Under the pieces are notes generated by a model. The model worked only from the letters and a program-made list of their open reading frames with translations. It made no database searches and was not told the DNA's origin. This document shows positions 16,324 through 25,260 of a stretch of 64,000 nucleotides of DNA, piece after piece (within the stretch, counting starts at the first letter, position 1; the number at the start of each line of letters is the position of its first letter). The DNA is from Actinomycetospora lutea. GTDB lineage: Bacteria; Actinomycetota; Actinomycetes; Mycobacteriales; Pseudonocardiaceae. Location: the NCBI RefSeq assembly GCF_028737205.1, contig NZ_JAQZAL010000014.1:103597-167596 (forward strand), given 5' to 3'. The position numbers were made by a program, and so were the translations under genes.

Positions 16324-16580
16324 GCGGTCACCCCGCTCTCGACCAGGAACGCGGCCATCGCGTCGACGCTGCGGAAGCGGTCGATGTCGAAGTCGTCGAG
16401 CGGCAGCCGGCACCCGAAGGTGTCCTCGATGCCGACGATCAGTGTGACCAGGGCCAGGGAGTCGATCAGGCCCTCGGCGATGAGGTCGGTGTCCGACGAG
16501 GGCACATCGACTCCGAGTCGGTCACGGACCAGGTCGGTCAGCTGGTCGGTCATCGGCCCGCCGGTGGTGGCGTCGGGCAT
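16320..16580 (-). CDS. Acyl/peptidyl carrier protein
   Basis: This 86-residue protein has the carrier-protein fold signature, with the phosphopantetheine attachment serine in EGLIDSLALVTLI (Ser about 41), followed by a helical tail DRFRSVDAMAAFLVESG. An internal ATG at residue 10 is an alternative start. It lies directly after the adenylation gene, two bases from its stop, and is presumably loaded by it. The single stand-alone carrier suggests that an amino acid or similar acid is tethered for tailoring rather than built into a long chain. Confidence 0.87.
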   Translation of the reverse strand: MPDATTGGPMTDQLTDLVRDRLGVDVPSSDTDLIAEGLIDSLALVTLIVGIEDTFGCRLPLDDFDIDRFRSVDAMAAFLVESGVTA

Positions 16581-16582
16581 CG

Positions 16583-18154
16583 TCAGCGTCCTCCTGTCAC
16601 GGCGCCGACGGGGGCGAAGTGCTTCCGCAGGGCCGGCCGGTCGATCTTCCCGTTGACGTTGTGGGGCAGGTCGTCCATCTCGGCCCAGCGCGCCGGGACC
16701 ATGTACTTCGGGACGAGCTCACCGATCCGCCGGCGCACGTCGGCGGCGGGCAGCACGTGTCCCTCGGCCACCGAGTACGCGCAGCAGATCGTGGTGCCCT
16801 CGAACCCGCCGGTCTCGACGCCGACGACGGCGAGCTCGCGGATCCCCGACACCGTTGCCAGCGCCGCCTCGATCTCCCCGAGCTCGATGCGGTACCCGCG
16901 GCTCTTGATCTGCGAGTCGGCGCGGCCCAGGAAGTGGACGACGCCCTCGCCGTCGACCCGGGCGAGGTCGCCGGTGCGGTAGAGCCGCTCGCCGGAGGGG
17001 TCCGGGCGGAACGCGGCCGTCGTCTTCTCCGGGGCGCGCCAGTAGCCCGGCGACAGCCCGGCCCCGCCGATCCAGAGATCGCCGACCTCACCCGCGGGGA
17101 GCGGCGCCATCGCCTCGTCGAGGACCCGGAGCTCCTCGCCGTCGCACGCCCGCCCGATCGGCACCGGCACCGTCTCGTCGGCGGGGACCTCGGGCACGTC
17201 GTAGAAGCTCGACGCGATCGTCGCCTCGGTCGGCCCGTAGAGGTTGGTGAAACGGACGTGCGGCAGCTTGCGCATCCAGTGCGCGAGCACCGGCGTCGGC
17301 AGCACCTCGCCGCACCACAGGAGGCGCTCGAGCGCGGGGAAATCGTCCTGGGCGACGGCGTCGAAGCGCGCCAGGTAGGTCAGCACGCTGGGCACCGAGA
17401 ACCACTGCGTCAGCGCTCGGTCACGGATGAACGACGCCGTGGCGCGCGGGTCGACCCCGAGCGTCGCCGGGACCAGGTGCAGCTCCGCACCGGCCGCCAG
17501 CGTCGCGTAGATGTCGAAGGTCGACAGGTCGAAGTGCAGCGGCGGGTGCCCGGAGATCCGGTCGCCGGGCCGCGTGCCGAAGTGCTTCAGCGCCCAGTCG
17601 ACGAAGGCGATCACCGTGTCGTGGGTGATCATCACGCCCTTGGGCACGCCGGTGGAGCCCGACGTGAAGAGCAGGTGCGCCAGGTCGACCGGCGCGACGC
17701 CGGGGGTGCCGGCCGAGGCGCCGAGCAGGTCGGCGCGCGTGAACGCGACGTCGTCCTGGGCGTCGAGCGCGCCGATCGTCGGGTACGGTCCGGGCAGCTC
17801 GGCGAGCACCTCGTCGAGCAGCGGGCGCGAGGCGGCGTCGACGAGCACGACCTCGGGCTCGGCGGCGCCGACGATGCGCGCCACCCGCGACGCCGGGCCG
17901 GCCGGGTCGATCGGCACGTACGCGCCGCCGGCCCGGAGCGTCCCGATCAGCGCCGCGATCGTCCACGGCGACTTCTCGGCGAGCACGCCGACCCGCGCGC
18001 CGGGGGTCAGGCCCCGGTCGAGCAGCACGTGGGCGATGCGGTTGACCGCGCCGTCGAGCTCCGCGTAGCTCATCACCTCGTCGGTTCCGACGATCGCGGT
18101 GCGATCGGCGTGGCGGTCGACCGCGGCGGCGAGGAGATCCTGCAGGTGCCTCAT
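16583..18154 (-). CDS. Stand-alone amino-acid adenylation enzyme (NRPS-like)
   Basis: This 523-residue protein carries the adenylation core motifs in order: LLFTSGSTGVPKGV (A3), HFDLSTFDIYATL (A4, with the amino-group-binding aspartate), NLYGPTEATIASS (A5), YRTGDLARVDGEG (A7), GRADSQIKSRGYRIELGEIE (A8) and LPHNVNGKIDR (A10 lysine). It should activate an alpha-amino acid with ATP and load it on the adjacent carrier protein. There is no condensation or thioesterase domain. The ATG overlaps the stop of the luciferase-like gene (ATGA). Substrate specificity cannot be assigned by eye. Confidence 0.9.
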   Translation of the reverse strand: MRHLQDLLAAAVDRHADRTAIVGTDEVMSYAELDGAVNRIAHVLLDRGLTPGARVGVLAEKSPWTIAALIGTLRAGGAYVPIDPAGPASRVARIVGAAEPEVVLVDAASRPLLDEVLAELPGPYPTIGALDAQDDVAFTRADLLGASAGTPGVAPVDLAHLLFTSGSTGVPKGVMITHDTVIAFVDWALKHFGTRPGDRISGHPPLHFDLSTFDIYATLAAGAELHLVPATLGVDPRATASFIRDRALTQWFSVPSVLTYLARFDAVAQDDFPALERLLWCGEVLPTPVLAHWMRKLPHVRFTNLYGPTEATIASSFYDVPEVPADETVPVPIGRACDGEELRVLDEAMAPLPAGEVGDLWIGGAGLSPGYWRAPEKTTAAFRPDPSGERLYRTGDLARVDGEGVVHFLGRADSQIKSRGYRIELGEIEAALATVSGIRELAVVGVETGGFEGTTICCAYSVAEGHVLPAADVRRRIGELVPKYMVPARWAEMDDLPHNVNGKIDRPALRKHFAPVGAVTGGR

Positions 18155-19164
18155 GCGCCGACCGCCGCGGTGGCCCGGGTGAACACCTCGCCGGCGTGGC
18201 CGAGCTCCTCGGCGTCCGGCGGGATGTCGAGCACGAACACCTCGACACCGCGCTCGAGGTAGCGCGCGACCTCGGCGGCGACGCGGTCGTGCGACCCGAC
18301 CAGGTAGGGGCAGAACGACTGGTAGTTCTCGAACGGTCCGAGCCAGTAGGGCTCGGGCTCGGCGCCCAGCTCGGCCGACGGCGTGGGGGCCTTGGTCCGG
18401 CGCGCCAGCTGGTGGTGCCAGTGCGAGTCCGTCACGCGCATGGCCATCGCGTGCGCGACCTGCCCGGTGCGGTCGGCGGGGAAGCGCTCGTGCGCCACCC
18501 GCCAGGCCTCGTCGGCGTCGTCGCGGGCGATGATCCCCATCCGCACGCCGCCGCCGCTCGGGGCGTCGGCGGGGTCGGTCTCGGCCAGCGGCTCCGGGTA
18601 GCGGATCGGGGTGGCCCCGATCTCGGCGGCCGCGGCCCGCCCGGCGGGCGACGACCCGGAGATCAGCACCTCGGGCATCAGCTCCGGCGGGCACGCCGGG
18701 GCCAGCTTGAGGTTCTGCACCTGGTGCCACCGGCCCTCGCGGGTCACGGTCTCCCCGCGGAGCAGGCTGGTGAGGATCTGCGTGTACTCGACGGTGCGCG
18801 TGTAGCGGTCGTCGTGCTCGGTGTCGTCACCGAGCGCCACGAGGTCGTTCTTGAACCCGCCCGCGAGCATGTTCAGGTGCACCGACCGGCCGTGCAGACA
18901 GGCCAGCGAGGACACCATCGACGCCGCGGTGTACGGGTGCATGTACACCGGCTGGACGGCCACGAGCGGGGCGAGCCGCTCGGTCGCCGCGATCGCCGTC
19001 TGCGACACCAGCCACGGGTCGGCGATGCTGTTGTCGGTGTAGACGAGCATGCCCGCGCAGCCCGCCTCCTCGCTCCAGCGCGCCGTCGCCGCCACGGCCG
19101 CGAGGTACTCGCCGGGGGCGACGTCCTTGGACTGGGGGCAGGTCGAGTAGACCGTGAGGCTCAT
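18151..19164 (-). CDS. LLM-class flavin-dependent monooxygenase
   Basis: This 337-residue protein has a bacterial-luciferase-like barrel: WSEEAGCAGMLVYTDNS at the N-terminus, VAVQPVYMHPYTAASMVSSL, HGRSVHLNMLAGGFKNDL (FMN-site strand), DRYTRTVEYTQILTSLLRGE and LISGSSPAGRAAA (phosphate-binding loop). It resembles the SsuD-like and natural-product luciferase monooxygenases. Its ends overlap both neighbours by four bases, so it is part of one operon with the carbamoyltransferase and the adenylation enzyme. A plausible role is hydroxylation of the carrier-bound residue; this is inferred from context. Confidence 0.87.
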   Translation of the reverse strand: MSLTVYSTCPQSKDVAPGEYLAAVAATARWSEEAGCAGMLVYTDNSIADPWLVSQTAIAATERLAPLVAVQPVYMHPYTAASMVSSLACLHGRSVHLNMLAGGFKNDLVALGDDTEHDDRYTRTVEYTQILTSLLRGETVTREGRWHQVQNLKLAPACPPELMPEVLISGSSPAGRAAAAEIGATPIRYPEPLAETDPADAPSGGGVRMGIIARDDADEAWRVAHERFPADRTGQVAHAMAMRVTDSHWHHQLARRTKAPTPSAELGAEPEPYWLGPFENYQSFCPYLVGSHDRVAAEVARYLERGVEVFVLDIPPDAEELGHAGEVFTRATAAVGA

Positions 19165-20912
19165 GCCTTGGTGCCTTCCACCACGAAGCCCTCGATGTAG
19201 AGCCGATCGAGCGCGATGCCGGCGAAGGTGTCGATCGCCGTCACCGGGTCCATGATCAGCGGCTGGCCCTTGACGTTGAACGAGGTGTTGACGGTGACGC
19301 CGGCACCGGTGCGGTCGCGCACCTTGCCGAGCAGGCGGTGGAAGCCCGGTGCGAGGTCGGGCCGCACGGTCTGGATGCGGGCCGAGTCGTCGGCGTGCAC
19401 GATCCCGTCCACGGTGCGGCGCGCCTCGGGCCGCACGTGGGCTGTGCAGAGCATGTAGCGGTCCGGCTCGAAGCCGTGCGTGACGAACAGCCGGTCGACG
19501 TCCTCGTCGAGCACCGCCGGGGCGAAAGGCCGGAACGCCTCGCGGAACTTCACCGCGCCGTTGATCCGGTCCTTGATCCGGTTGCCGTCCGGCCGGGCCA
19601 GGATCGAGCGGTTGCCCAGCGCGCGCGGTCCGAACTCCATGCGCCCGGAGAACCACGCGATGATCCGGTCGTCGGCGATGTCGTCGGCGGCGGCCGCGAA
19701 GTACTCGTCGGTGGCGCCGACGTGGCGCCAGGTGAGGTCAGGGCGTGCCTCGAGGGCCGCCTGCACCTGGTCCTCGGTGTACTGCGGGCCGAGGTACGGG
19801 TCGAACGGGCCGGTGGCCGTCACCGGGTCGCCCTCGGCGCGGGCAGCGGACCAGGCCGCGCCGAGCGCCGTGCCGTCGTCGCCGGAGGCGGGCTGGACGA
19901 ACATGCCCTCCAGGCCCGGCAGGTCGGCGATCGACTGGTTGGACTTGCAGTTGAGGAACGTGCCGCCGGCCAGGCAGAGGTGGCGCTCGCCCGTGCGCTC
20001 GAGCCAGTGCCCGACGAGCTCGACCAGCACCGTCGTGAGGCGCTCCTGCAGCGACGCGGCGAAGTCGGCCTCGTCGCGCTGGATGGACCCGTCGGGCTCC
20101 GACGGGGTGAAGGCGGCCTCGGCGAGGAAGGCGCGGGCGTGGGGGTAGCCCTGCTCGGGCTCCGCGAGGGCGCCCGCCGGCCAGTCGATGACCACCGCGC
20201 CGCGGTCGGCGTCGAAGCGGGCGAGCTTCTCGAACACCGGGCGGAAGCGCTCCGGGTCGCCGTAGGGCGCGAGACCCATGACCTTGTACTCGTCGGAGTT
20301 GAACTGGAAGCCCAGGAACCGCGTCGCGATCGAGTACAGGATGCCCAGCGACGTCGCGATGGGCTGCGTGTGGAGCACCTCGAGTTCCCCGCCGGTGGCG
20401 CGGTAGACCGACAGCGACTCGGTCTCGCCCATGCCGTCGCTGACCACGACCAGCGCCGAGTCGAAGCCGCTGGGTGCCAGGGCGGACTCCGCGTGCGCGA
20501 CGTGGTGGCGCACCGGACGGAAGCGCTCGGCGACACGGGTCCAGCCTGCGGCGGTGAGTCCGTCGACGACGGTCGCGCTCGCGTAGACCTCGTCGAACGG
20601 TGCTCCGGTGATCTCGAAGGCGCGGCGGTGACGGTCGTAGTCGAAGCCGTGGGCGATGACGTCGACGTCGTCGGCGGAGACCCCCGCCTCGCGCAGGACG
20701 TAGTCGATGGCGTGCACCGGCAGCGCGCCGGTGCCCTTGTCGCCGGTGAACCGCTCCTCGCTCGCCGCCGCGACGAGTCGGCCGTCGACGACGACGGCCG
20801 CCGCGCTGTCCAGCCCTTGGCAGATGCGCTCGTCGAGCTTCGAGATGCCGGGGTGCGAGCGACGGAGGTGGTCCTGGGAGTGCGGAAGGCCGGACAGGCC
20901 GAGGACGATCAC
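19161..20912 (-). CDS. O-carbamoyltransferase (NodU/CmcH family)
   Basis: The 583-residue protein has the two-domain arrangement of the family: an N-terminal Kae1-like domain with RHHVAHAESALAPSGFDSAL and VVSDGMGETESLS (metal/carbamoyladenylate site), AGGTFLNCKSN and EFGPRALGNRSILARP, and a C-terminal YrdC-like domain ending TGAGVTVNTSFNVKGQPLIM. It transfers a carbamoyl group from carbamoyl phosphate, via ATP, to a hydroxyl group of the substrate. The GTG start follows a strong GGGGGGAAG site. It is the first gene of a five-gene reverse operon and implies a carbamoylated product. Confidence 0.93.
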   Translation of the reverse strand: MIVLGLSGLPHSQDHLRRSHPGISKLDERICQGLDSAAAVVVDGRLVAAASEERFTGDKGTGALPVHAIDYVLREAGVSADDVDVIAHGFDYDRHRRAFEITGAPFDEVYASATVVDGLTAAGWTRVAERFRPVRHHVAHAESALAPSGFDSALVVVSDGMGETESLSVYRATGGELEVLHTQPIATSLGILYSIATRFLGFQFNSDEYKVMGLAPYGDPERFRPVFEKLARFDADRGAVVIDWPAGALAEPEQGYPHARAFLAEAAFTPSEPDGSIQRDEADFAASLQERLTTVLVELVGHWLERTGERHLCLAGGTFLNCKSNQSIADLPGLEGMFVQPASGDDGTALGAAWSAARAEGDPVTATGPFDPYLGPQYTEDQVQAALEARPDLTWRHVGATDEYFAAAADDIADDRIIAWFSGRMEFGPRALGNRSILARPDGNRIKDRINGAVKFREAFRPFAPAVLDEDVDRLFVTHGFEPDRYMLCTAHVRPEARRTVDGIVHADDSARIQTVRPDLAPGFHRLLGKVRDRTGAGVTVNTSFNVKGQPLIMDPVTAIDTFAGIALDRLYIEGFVVEGTKA

Positions 20913-21114
20913 GGTGGTGCTTCCCCCCGAGGGTCGGCGGCGCAGATCGACTGCGCCGACGGTGCACTGCGTCGGTGTCGGGTCTCGTCCACTATGGCGG
21001 GCGCAACTCCGGGGCTGCACAGCGGGGTCGCGACAGGGAAGATGATCGGTTCTTCCTGGAACGGCCCAGGTCGCAGGGGGTTGTCAGCTGTCGCCGATGG
21101 GCACATTGCGATCG

Positions 21115-22767
21115 ATGTCTCGTCGCGACGATCTCTCCGCCACCCTGCGTTCCCTCGAAGGAGCGAGCTACGGGCGCTACAAGTCGCTGTCGGGCCGCTG
21201 GGACGTCGGGGGCGTGGGCCTCGAGGTGCTGCGCGTCCAGGCCGACCCGTTCGCGCCGCCGAGCCGGGTGCGGCTGACGGTCACGGACGCGGGCCTGCCC
21301 GCCGACCTGTACGCCACCGCCGACCGGCGCCGCGCCCTCGCCGCGTTCCTGCTGCGCGGGCTGCGCCGGGCGCTGCGCGGCACGCCGGTGCACGTCGACG
21401 CGGGCGGGCCCGAGGTGCTCGACCGCACGGCCGGCACGGTGGGCGAGGACGGCGTCGTGGTGGTCGAGGTCGGCGTCCCGTTCCCGGGGCCCAAGCGCCG
21501 CATCCTCGGGCGCGAGGCCGCCACGCTGCTGGGGGACACGCTGCCGGCCGCGGCCCGCGAGGCGATCGCCGGGGCCGACCACGACGCGGCGCGGGCGTTC
21601 GTCGAGACCGTCGAGGACGCCGTGGCGCTGCGGGCGGCGCTGGCCGGGCGCGGGCTGGTCGCGTTCGTCGCCGACGGGGCCGTGCTGCCGCGGCGCAGCG
21701 GGGTCGACGACCGGCCGCTCGACGGCGCGACCCCGTTCGGGGGCCCGGCGGAGCTGCGGGTGACGCTCACCGCGCCCAACGCCGGGGAGGTGAGCGGCCT
21801 CGGGGTGCCCGAGGGCGTCACGCTCATCGTCGGCGGTGGCTACCACGGCAAGTCGACGCTGCTGCGCGCGCTGGAGGCCGGCGTGTACGACCACGTGCCC
21901 GGCGACGGGCGCGAGCAGGTGGTCACCCGGCCCGACGCCGTCAAGCTGCGCGCCGAGGACGGGCGGGCGGTGATCCACGACGACGTGTCGGCGTTCGTCG
22001 CGCACCTGCCCTCCGGCGAGCCGACCGACGACTTCTCGACCACCAACGCGTCGGGGTCCACGAGCCAGGCCGCGTCGACGGTCGAGGCGGTGGAGGCGGG
22101 CGCGGACGTGCTGCTCATCGACGAGGACACCTCGGCGACCAACATGATGATCCGCGACGCCCGGATGCAGCAGCTGATCGCGACCGAGCCGCTGGTGCCG
22201 TTCGTCGAGCGGGTGCGCCCGCTGCACGCCGAGCACGGGGTGTCGACGGTGCTGGTGATGGGCGGGTCGGGCGACTATCTCGGCGTCGCCGACACCGTGA
22301 TCATGATGGACGCGTACCGCGCGTCGGACGTCACGGCGCGCGCCCACGAGATCGCCGCCGCCGGGCCGCCGCGGACCGTCGAGCACACCGGCTTCCCGGC
22401 GGTCACACCGCGCGTCGTGGACCCGGGCTCGCTCGACCCGACGGCGAAGGGCAAGCGCCGGGTGACCGCCCGCGGCCGCGACACGCTGACCTTCGGCGCC
22501 GACGACATCGACCTGTCCGCGGTCGAGCAGATCACCGACCGCTCGCAGGTCGCGGGCATCGGGCGGGCGCTGGCCCTGCTCGGGGACGGCGTGCTCGACG
22601 GCACGATCACCCTGGCCGAGGGGCTGGACCTGCTCGACGCCGAGCTCGACCGCGGCGGCCTGGAGGCGCTGCTCGACGGGCGGTCCGAGGACCTCGCCCG
22701 CCCCCGCCGCCACGAGGTCGCCGCCGCCCTCAACCGCCTGCGGTCCCTGCGGCTGAAGGGCATGTGA
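21115..22767 (+). CDS. P-loop 'ABC_ATPase' family protein
   Basis: This is a 550-residue protein of the PF09818 type. It has a Walker A loop GGGYHGKSTLLRALEAGVYD, the signature-like segment DDFSTTNASGSTSQAAS, and a Walker B region ADVLLIDEDTSATNMMIRD. The N-terminal 230 residues and the C-terminal half follow the family pattern. The family is widespread but has no proven function; it resembles RNA- or DNA-associated ABC ATPases without membrane domains. An upstream in-frame ATG at 21097 is an alternative start. It is divergent from the carbamoyltransferase operon, which may be coincidental, and it ends in palindrome copy 3. Confidence 0.85.
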   Translation: MSRRDDLSATLRSLEGASYGRYKSLSGRWDVGGVGLEVLRVQADPFAPPSRVRLTVTDAGLPADLYATADRRRALAAFLLRGLRRALRGTPVHVDAGGPEVLDRTAGTVGEDGVVVVEVGVPFPGPKRRILGREAATLLGDTLPAAAREAIAGADHDAARAFVETVEDAVALRAALAGRGLVAFVADGAVLPRRSGVDDRPLDGATPFGGPAELRVTLTAPNAGEVSGLGVPEGVTLIVGGGYHGKSTLLRALEAGVYDHVPGDGREQVVTRPDAVKLRAEDGRAVIHDDVSAFVAHLPSGEPTDDFSTTNASGSTSQAASTVEAVEAGADVLLIDEDTSATNMMIRDARMQQLIATEPLVPFVERVRPLHAEHGVSTVLVMGGSGDYLGVADTVIMMDAYRASDVTARAHEIAAAGPPRTVEHTGFPAVTPRVVDPGSLDPTAKGKRRVTARGRDTLTFGADDIDLSAVEQITDRSQVAGIGRALALLGDGVLDGTITLAEGLDLLDAELDRGGLEALLDGRSEDLARPRRHEVAAALNRLRSLRLKGM

Positions 22768-22806
22768 GCGAACTTCGGGGTGATAGCCCCGAAGTTCGCT
22801 CACATG
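22761..22806. repeat. Dispersed palindrome, copy 3 (terminator-like)
   Basis: Two perfect 20-base arms flank a TGATAG loop. The forward gene's TGA lies inside the left arm; the convergent L,D-transpeptidase ends five bases after the right arm. Sequence is closely related to copies 1 and 2. Confidence 0.87.
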
Positions 22807-22810
22807 GGCG

Positions 22811-23320
22811 TCACGGGACGATCTGGACCCGGTCGTAGACGTTGAGGTTGTTGTAGAACGCCTGGGCGTCGGGGTCGGCCATGCGCACGCAGCCGGCCGA
22901 CTGGCGCGACGGGTCGCCGCCGTGGAACGCGCGGCCGTTGTCGTCGAAGAACACCGACCAGGGCATCCGCGCGTTGTTGAACTCCTTGGAGAGGTGGACC
23001 TCCTCCTTGCGCTGCACGGCGAAGAAGCCCAGCGGGGTCTCGTTGCCCGGCGCGCCGTGGTTCATCCGGACCGGGCCACGGATGATGTTGCCCTGGCCGT
23101 CGCTCAGCCACGCCTCGTTCGTCGAGAGGCGGGCGCAGGCCTTGACGTTGTCCTCGCACGGCATGGCCGCCTTCGGCGCGGCCACCGCGACGGCGCCCAC
23201 GCCGCCGAGGCCCGCGACCGCGACGAGGCCGAGGACGATCGCGGCGACGCGGCCGCCCACCCGTCGCCGGGCGCGCTCGCGCGTCTCCGGGGTGATGCCC
23301 ATCCACGTGTGCCGACCCAC
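22811..23320 (-). CDS. L,D-transpeptidase (YkuD domain)
   Basis: The 169-residue protein has an N-terminal hydrophobic anchor or signal (VAAIVLGLVAVAGLGGVGAV, residues about 25-45) and a secreted YkuD domain that ends with the catalytic motif HGGDPSRQSAGCVRM (His 133, Cys 144, Arg 146). These enzymes cross-link or attach proteins to peptidoglycan outside the membrane using a cysteine nucleophile. At this size it has little besides the catalytic domain, unlike the larger mycobacterial Ldt proteins with immunoglobulin-like domains. It is convergent with the ATPase gene. Confidence 0.88.
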   Translation of the reverse strand: MGRHTWMGITPETRERARRRVGGRVAAIVLGLVAVAGLGGVGAVAVAAPKAAMPCEDNVKACARLSTNEAWLSDGQGNIIRGPVRMNHGAPGNETPLGFFAVQRKEEVHLSKEFNNARMPWSVFFDDNGRAFHGGDPSRQSAGCVRMADPDAQAFYNNLNVYDRVQIVP

Positions 23321-23544
23321 CGTGCTCCTCTCGACCGGTCGCGCCGTCCCCGCGGCGCCTCCCTCTCAACGGCAGCGGGGGTGCCACGGACGAGTGGTCT
23401 GTCCGGGTGGTCCCTCGGGGTGACGCTCCGCGTGCGTTCCGTCGCGGAGCGTCCTGCCGGGCGGGGACTCTCTCATCCCGATCAGTGGGGTCGCGGACCC
23501 CCCGCCGCCTTGCCCGAGGCGGTCCTGAGCAGGAAAGTGACGCC

Positions 23545-24522
23545 GTGGCGGGAAAGGGATCCGGCGGGCGGGACGCGGGCGAGGAGCGCGCCGGCGTGGC
23601 GCTGACCAACCTCGATCAGGAACTGTTCGCCGGCGCCGGGGTGACCAAGCGCGCGCTCGTCGACTACCTCGACCGCATGGCGCCGCGGATGCTCCCCGCG
23701 CTCGCCGGGCGCCCGCTGTCGGTCGTGCGGGCGCTGCGCGGGCAGAAGCCGTTCATGCAGAAGAACGTCCCGAAGTACGCGCCGGACTTCGTGCGCACGG
23801 TGTCGTTCTGGGCCGAGAGCTCCCACCGGGAGGTCGCCTACGCCCTGTGCGACGACCTGCCGACGCTGCTGTGGTTCGCCAACCAGCGGGCGATCGAGTA
23901 CCACCCGACGCTCGTGCGGGCGGACGCGATGGACGTCCCCGAGCACCTGGTGCTCGACCTCGACCCGCCGGAGGGCGCCGGGTTCGACGCCGTCGTCGCC
24001 GCCGCGCGCCTCGTGCGCCGCGCGCTCGACGACGCCGGCCTGCGGGGCGTCGTGAAGACCACCGGCGCCAAGGGCGTGCACATCCTGGTCCCGCTCGCCC
24101 CCGGTCCGACCCACGAGGACGTCGCCGGCGCCACCCGCGCGCTCGCCGTGCGCACCGAGCGCCTCGACCCGGACATCGCGACCACGGCGTTCATCCGCGC
24201 CGACCGCGGCGGCAAGGTCTTCGTCGACCCCACCCGCGCGGGCGGCTCGACGATCGCGTCGGTCTACAGCCCGCGGGTACGCCCCGGCCTGCCGGTGTCG
24301 TTCCCGGTCTCCTGGGACGAGCTGGGCACCGTGGTCCCGGCGGAGATCACCGTCGCGACCGCGCCGGAGCGCCCGGACCCGTGGGCCGACGCCGACGCCC
24401 GCCCGGCGCCGCAGGCACTCCCCGAGGAGCTCGTCGCCGAGGGCCGCACGATCCCCGTGGCCCGCGTGCAGGCCATGCACGAGGGCAAGCGCCGCAAGCG
24501 CGCGGCGGAGAAGGGCGAGTGA
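23545..24522 (+). CDS. Stand-alone LigD-type DNA polymerase/primase domain protein
   Basis: This 325-residue protein matches the polymerase domain of LigD. Visible parts are GVTKRALVDYLDRMAPRMLP, the QKNVPKYAPDFVRT loop, a metal-binding LVLDLDPPEG (two aspartates), TTGAKGVHILVPL and ADRGGKVFVDPTRAGG. There is no ligase or nuclease domain, so it is a separate LigD-Pol, as often found in actinobacteria. Such proteins add ribonucleotides during non-homologous end joining. No Ku or ligase gene is in the window. The GTG start follows an AGGAAAG site. Its stop directly abuts that of the convergent methyltransferase. Confidence 0.88.
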   Translation: MAGKGSGGRDAGEERAGVALTNLDQELFAGAGVTKRALVDYLDRMAPRMLPALAGRPLSVVRALRGQKPFMQKNVPKYAPDFVRTVSFWAESSHREVAYALCDDLPTLLWFANQRAIEYHPTLVRADAMDVPEHLVLDLDPPEGAGFDAVVAAARLVRRALDDAGLRGVVKTTGAKGVHILVPLAPGPTHEDVAGATRALAVRTERLDPDIATTAFIRADRGGKVFVDPTRAGGSTIASVYSPRVRPGLPVSFPVSWDELGTVVPAEITVATAPERPDPWADADARPAPQALPEELVAEGRTIPVARVQAMHEGKRRKRAAEKGE

Positions 24523-25260
24523 TCACCGCACCCCGGCGACCACCGTCGCGTCGTGCTCCTCGTCGCGGGCGACCGACGCCGTGAACCCCGCCGCGGCGAG
24601 CGCGTCGCGGGCGAGGTCGCCCTGGTGCCCGGCGCACTCGACGAGCAGGTGACCGCCGGGCCGCAGCCACCCCGGTGCCTGCGCCGCGAGCCGCCGCACG
24701 ACGTCCACCCCGTCCCCGCCGCCGTCCAGGGCCGCGCGCGGCTCGTGCTCGCGCGCCTCCGGGGGCATGGCGGCGACGGCGTCGCTCGGCACGTACGGCG
24801 TGCTCGCGACGACGAGGTCGACCCGCCCGGCGAGCGACGCGGGCAACGCGGCGAGCAGGTCACCGGCGTGCACGCCTGCCGCGCCCGGCAGGTTCGCGCG
24901 GGCGCAGGCCACGGCGGCGGGGTCGACGTCGGCGGCGTGCAGCACGAGCCCCGGGCGGGCCGCCTGCAGCGCCGCCCCGATCGCCCCGGTGCCGCAGCAG
25001 ACGTCGGCGACCGTCTCGCGGCCGCGCAGCAGGGCCAGCGCGCGCCCGACCAGGAACTCGCTGCGCCGCCGCGGCACGAAGACCCCGGGGGCGACCGCCA
25101 CCCGCAGGCCCGCGAACTCCGCCCACCCCAGCACCTGCTCCAGCGGCTCGCCGGCCACCCGGCGGGCGACGGCGGACTCCGGCGCGCCCGCCAGCAGCGC
25201 CGCCTCCTCCTCGGCGAACACGCACCCGGCCGCCCGCAGGCGGGCCACCAGGGAGCTCAC
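24523..25260 (-). CDS. PrmC-related methyltransferase, unknown target
   Basis: This 245-residue protein resembles HemK/PrmC. It has an N-terminal helical part, then LEQVLGWAEFAGLRVAV and VPRRRSEFLVGRAL, the SAM-binding VADVCCGTGAIGAAL, and a substrate-site strand DLVVASTPYVPSDA. True PrmC has NPPY at this last point; here it reads STPY, as in a PrmC-related subgroup of unknown target. It is therefore probably not the release-factor methylase. The GTG start overlaps the stop of the upstream BKACE gene (GTGA), so the two are co-transcribed. Confidence 0.8.
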   Translation of the reverse strand: MSSLVARLRAAGCVFAEEEAALLAGAPESAVARRVAGEPLEQVLGWAEFAGLRVAVAPGVFVPRRRSEFLVGRALALLRGRETVADVCCGTGAIGAALQAARPGLVLHAADVDPAAVACARANLPGAAGVHAGDLLAALPASLAGRVDLVVASTPYVPSDAVAAMPPEAREHEPRAALDGGGDGVDVVRRLAAQAPGWLRPGGHLLVECAGHQGDLARDALAAAGFTASVARDEEHDATVVAGVR

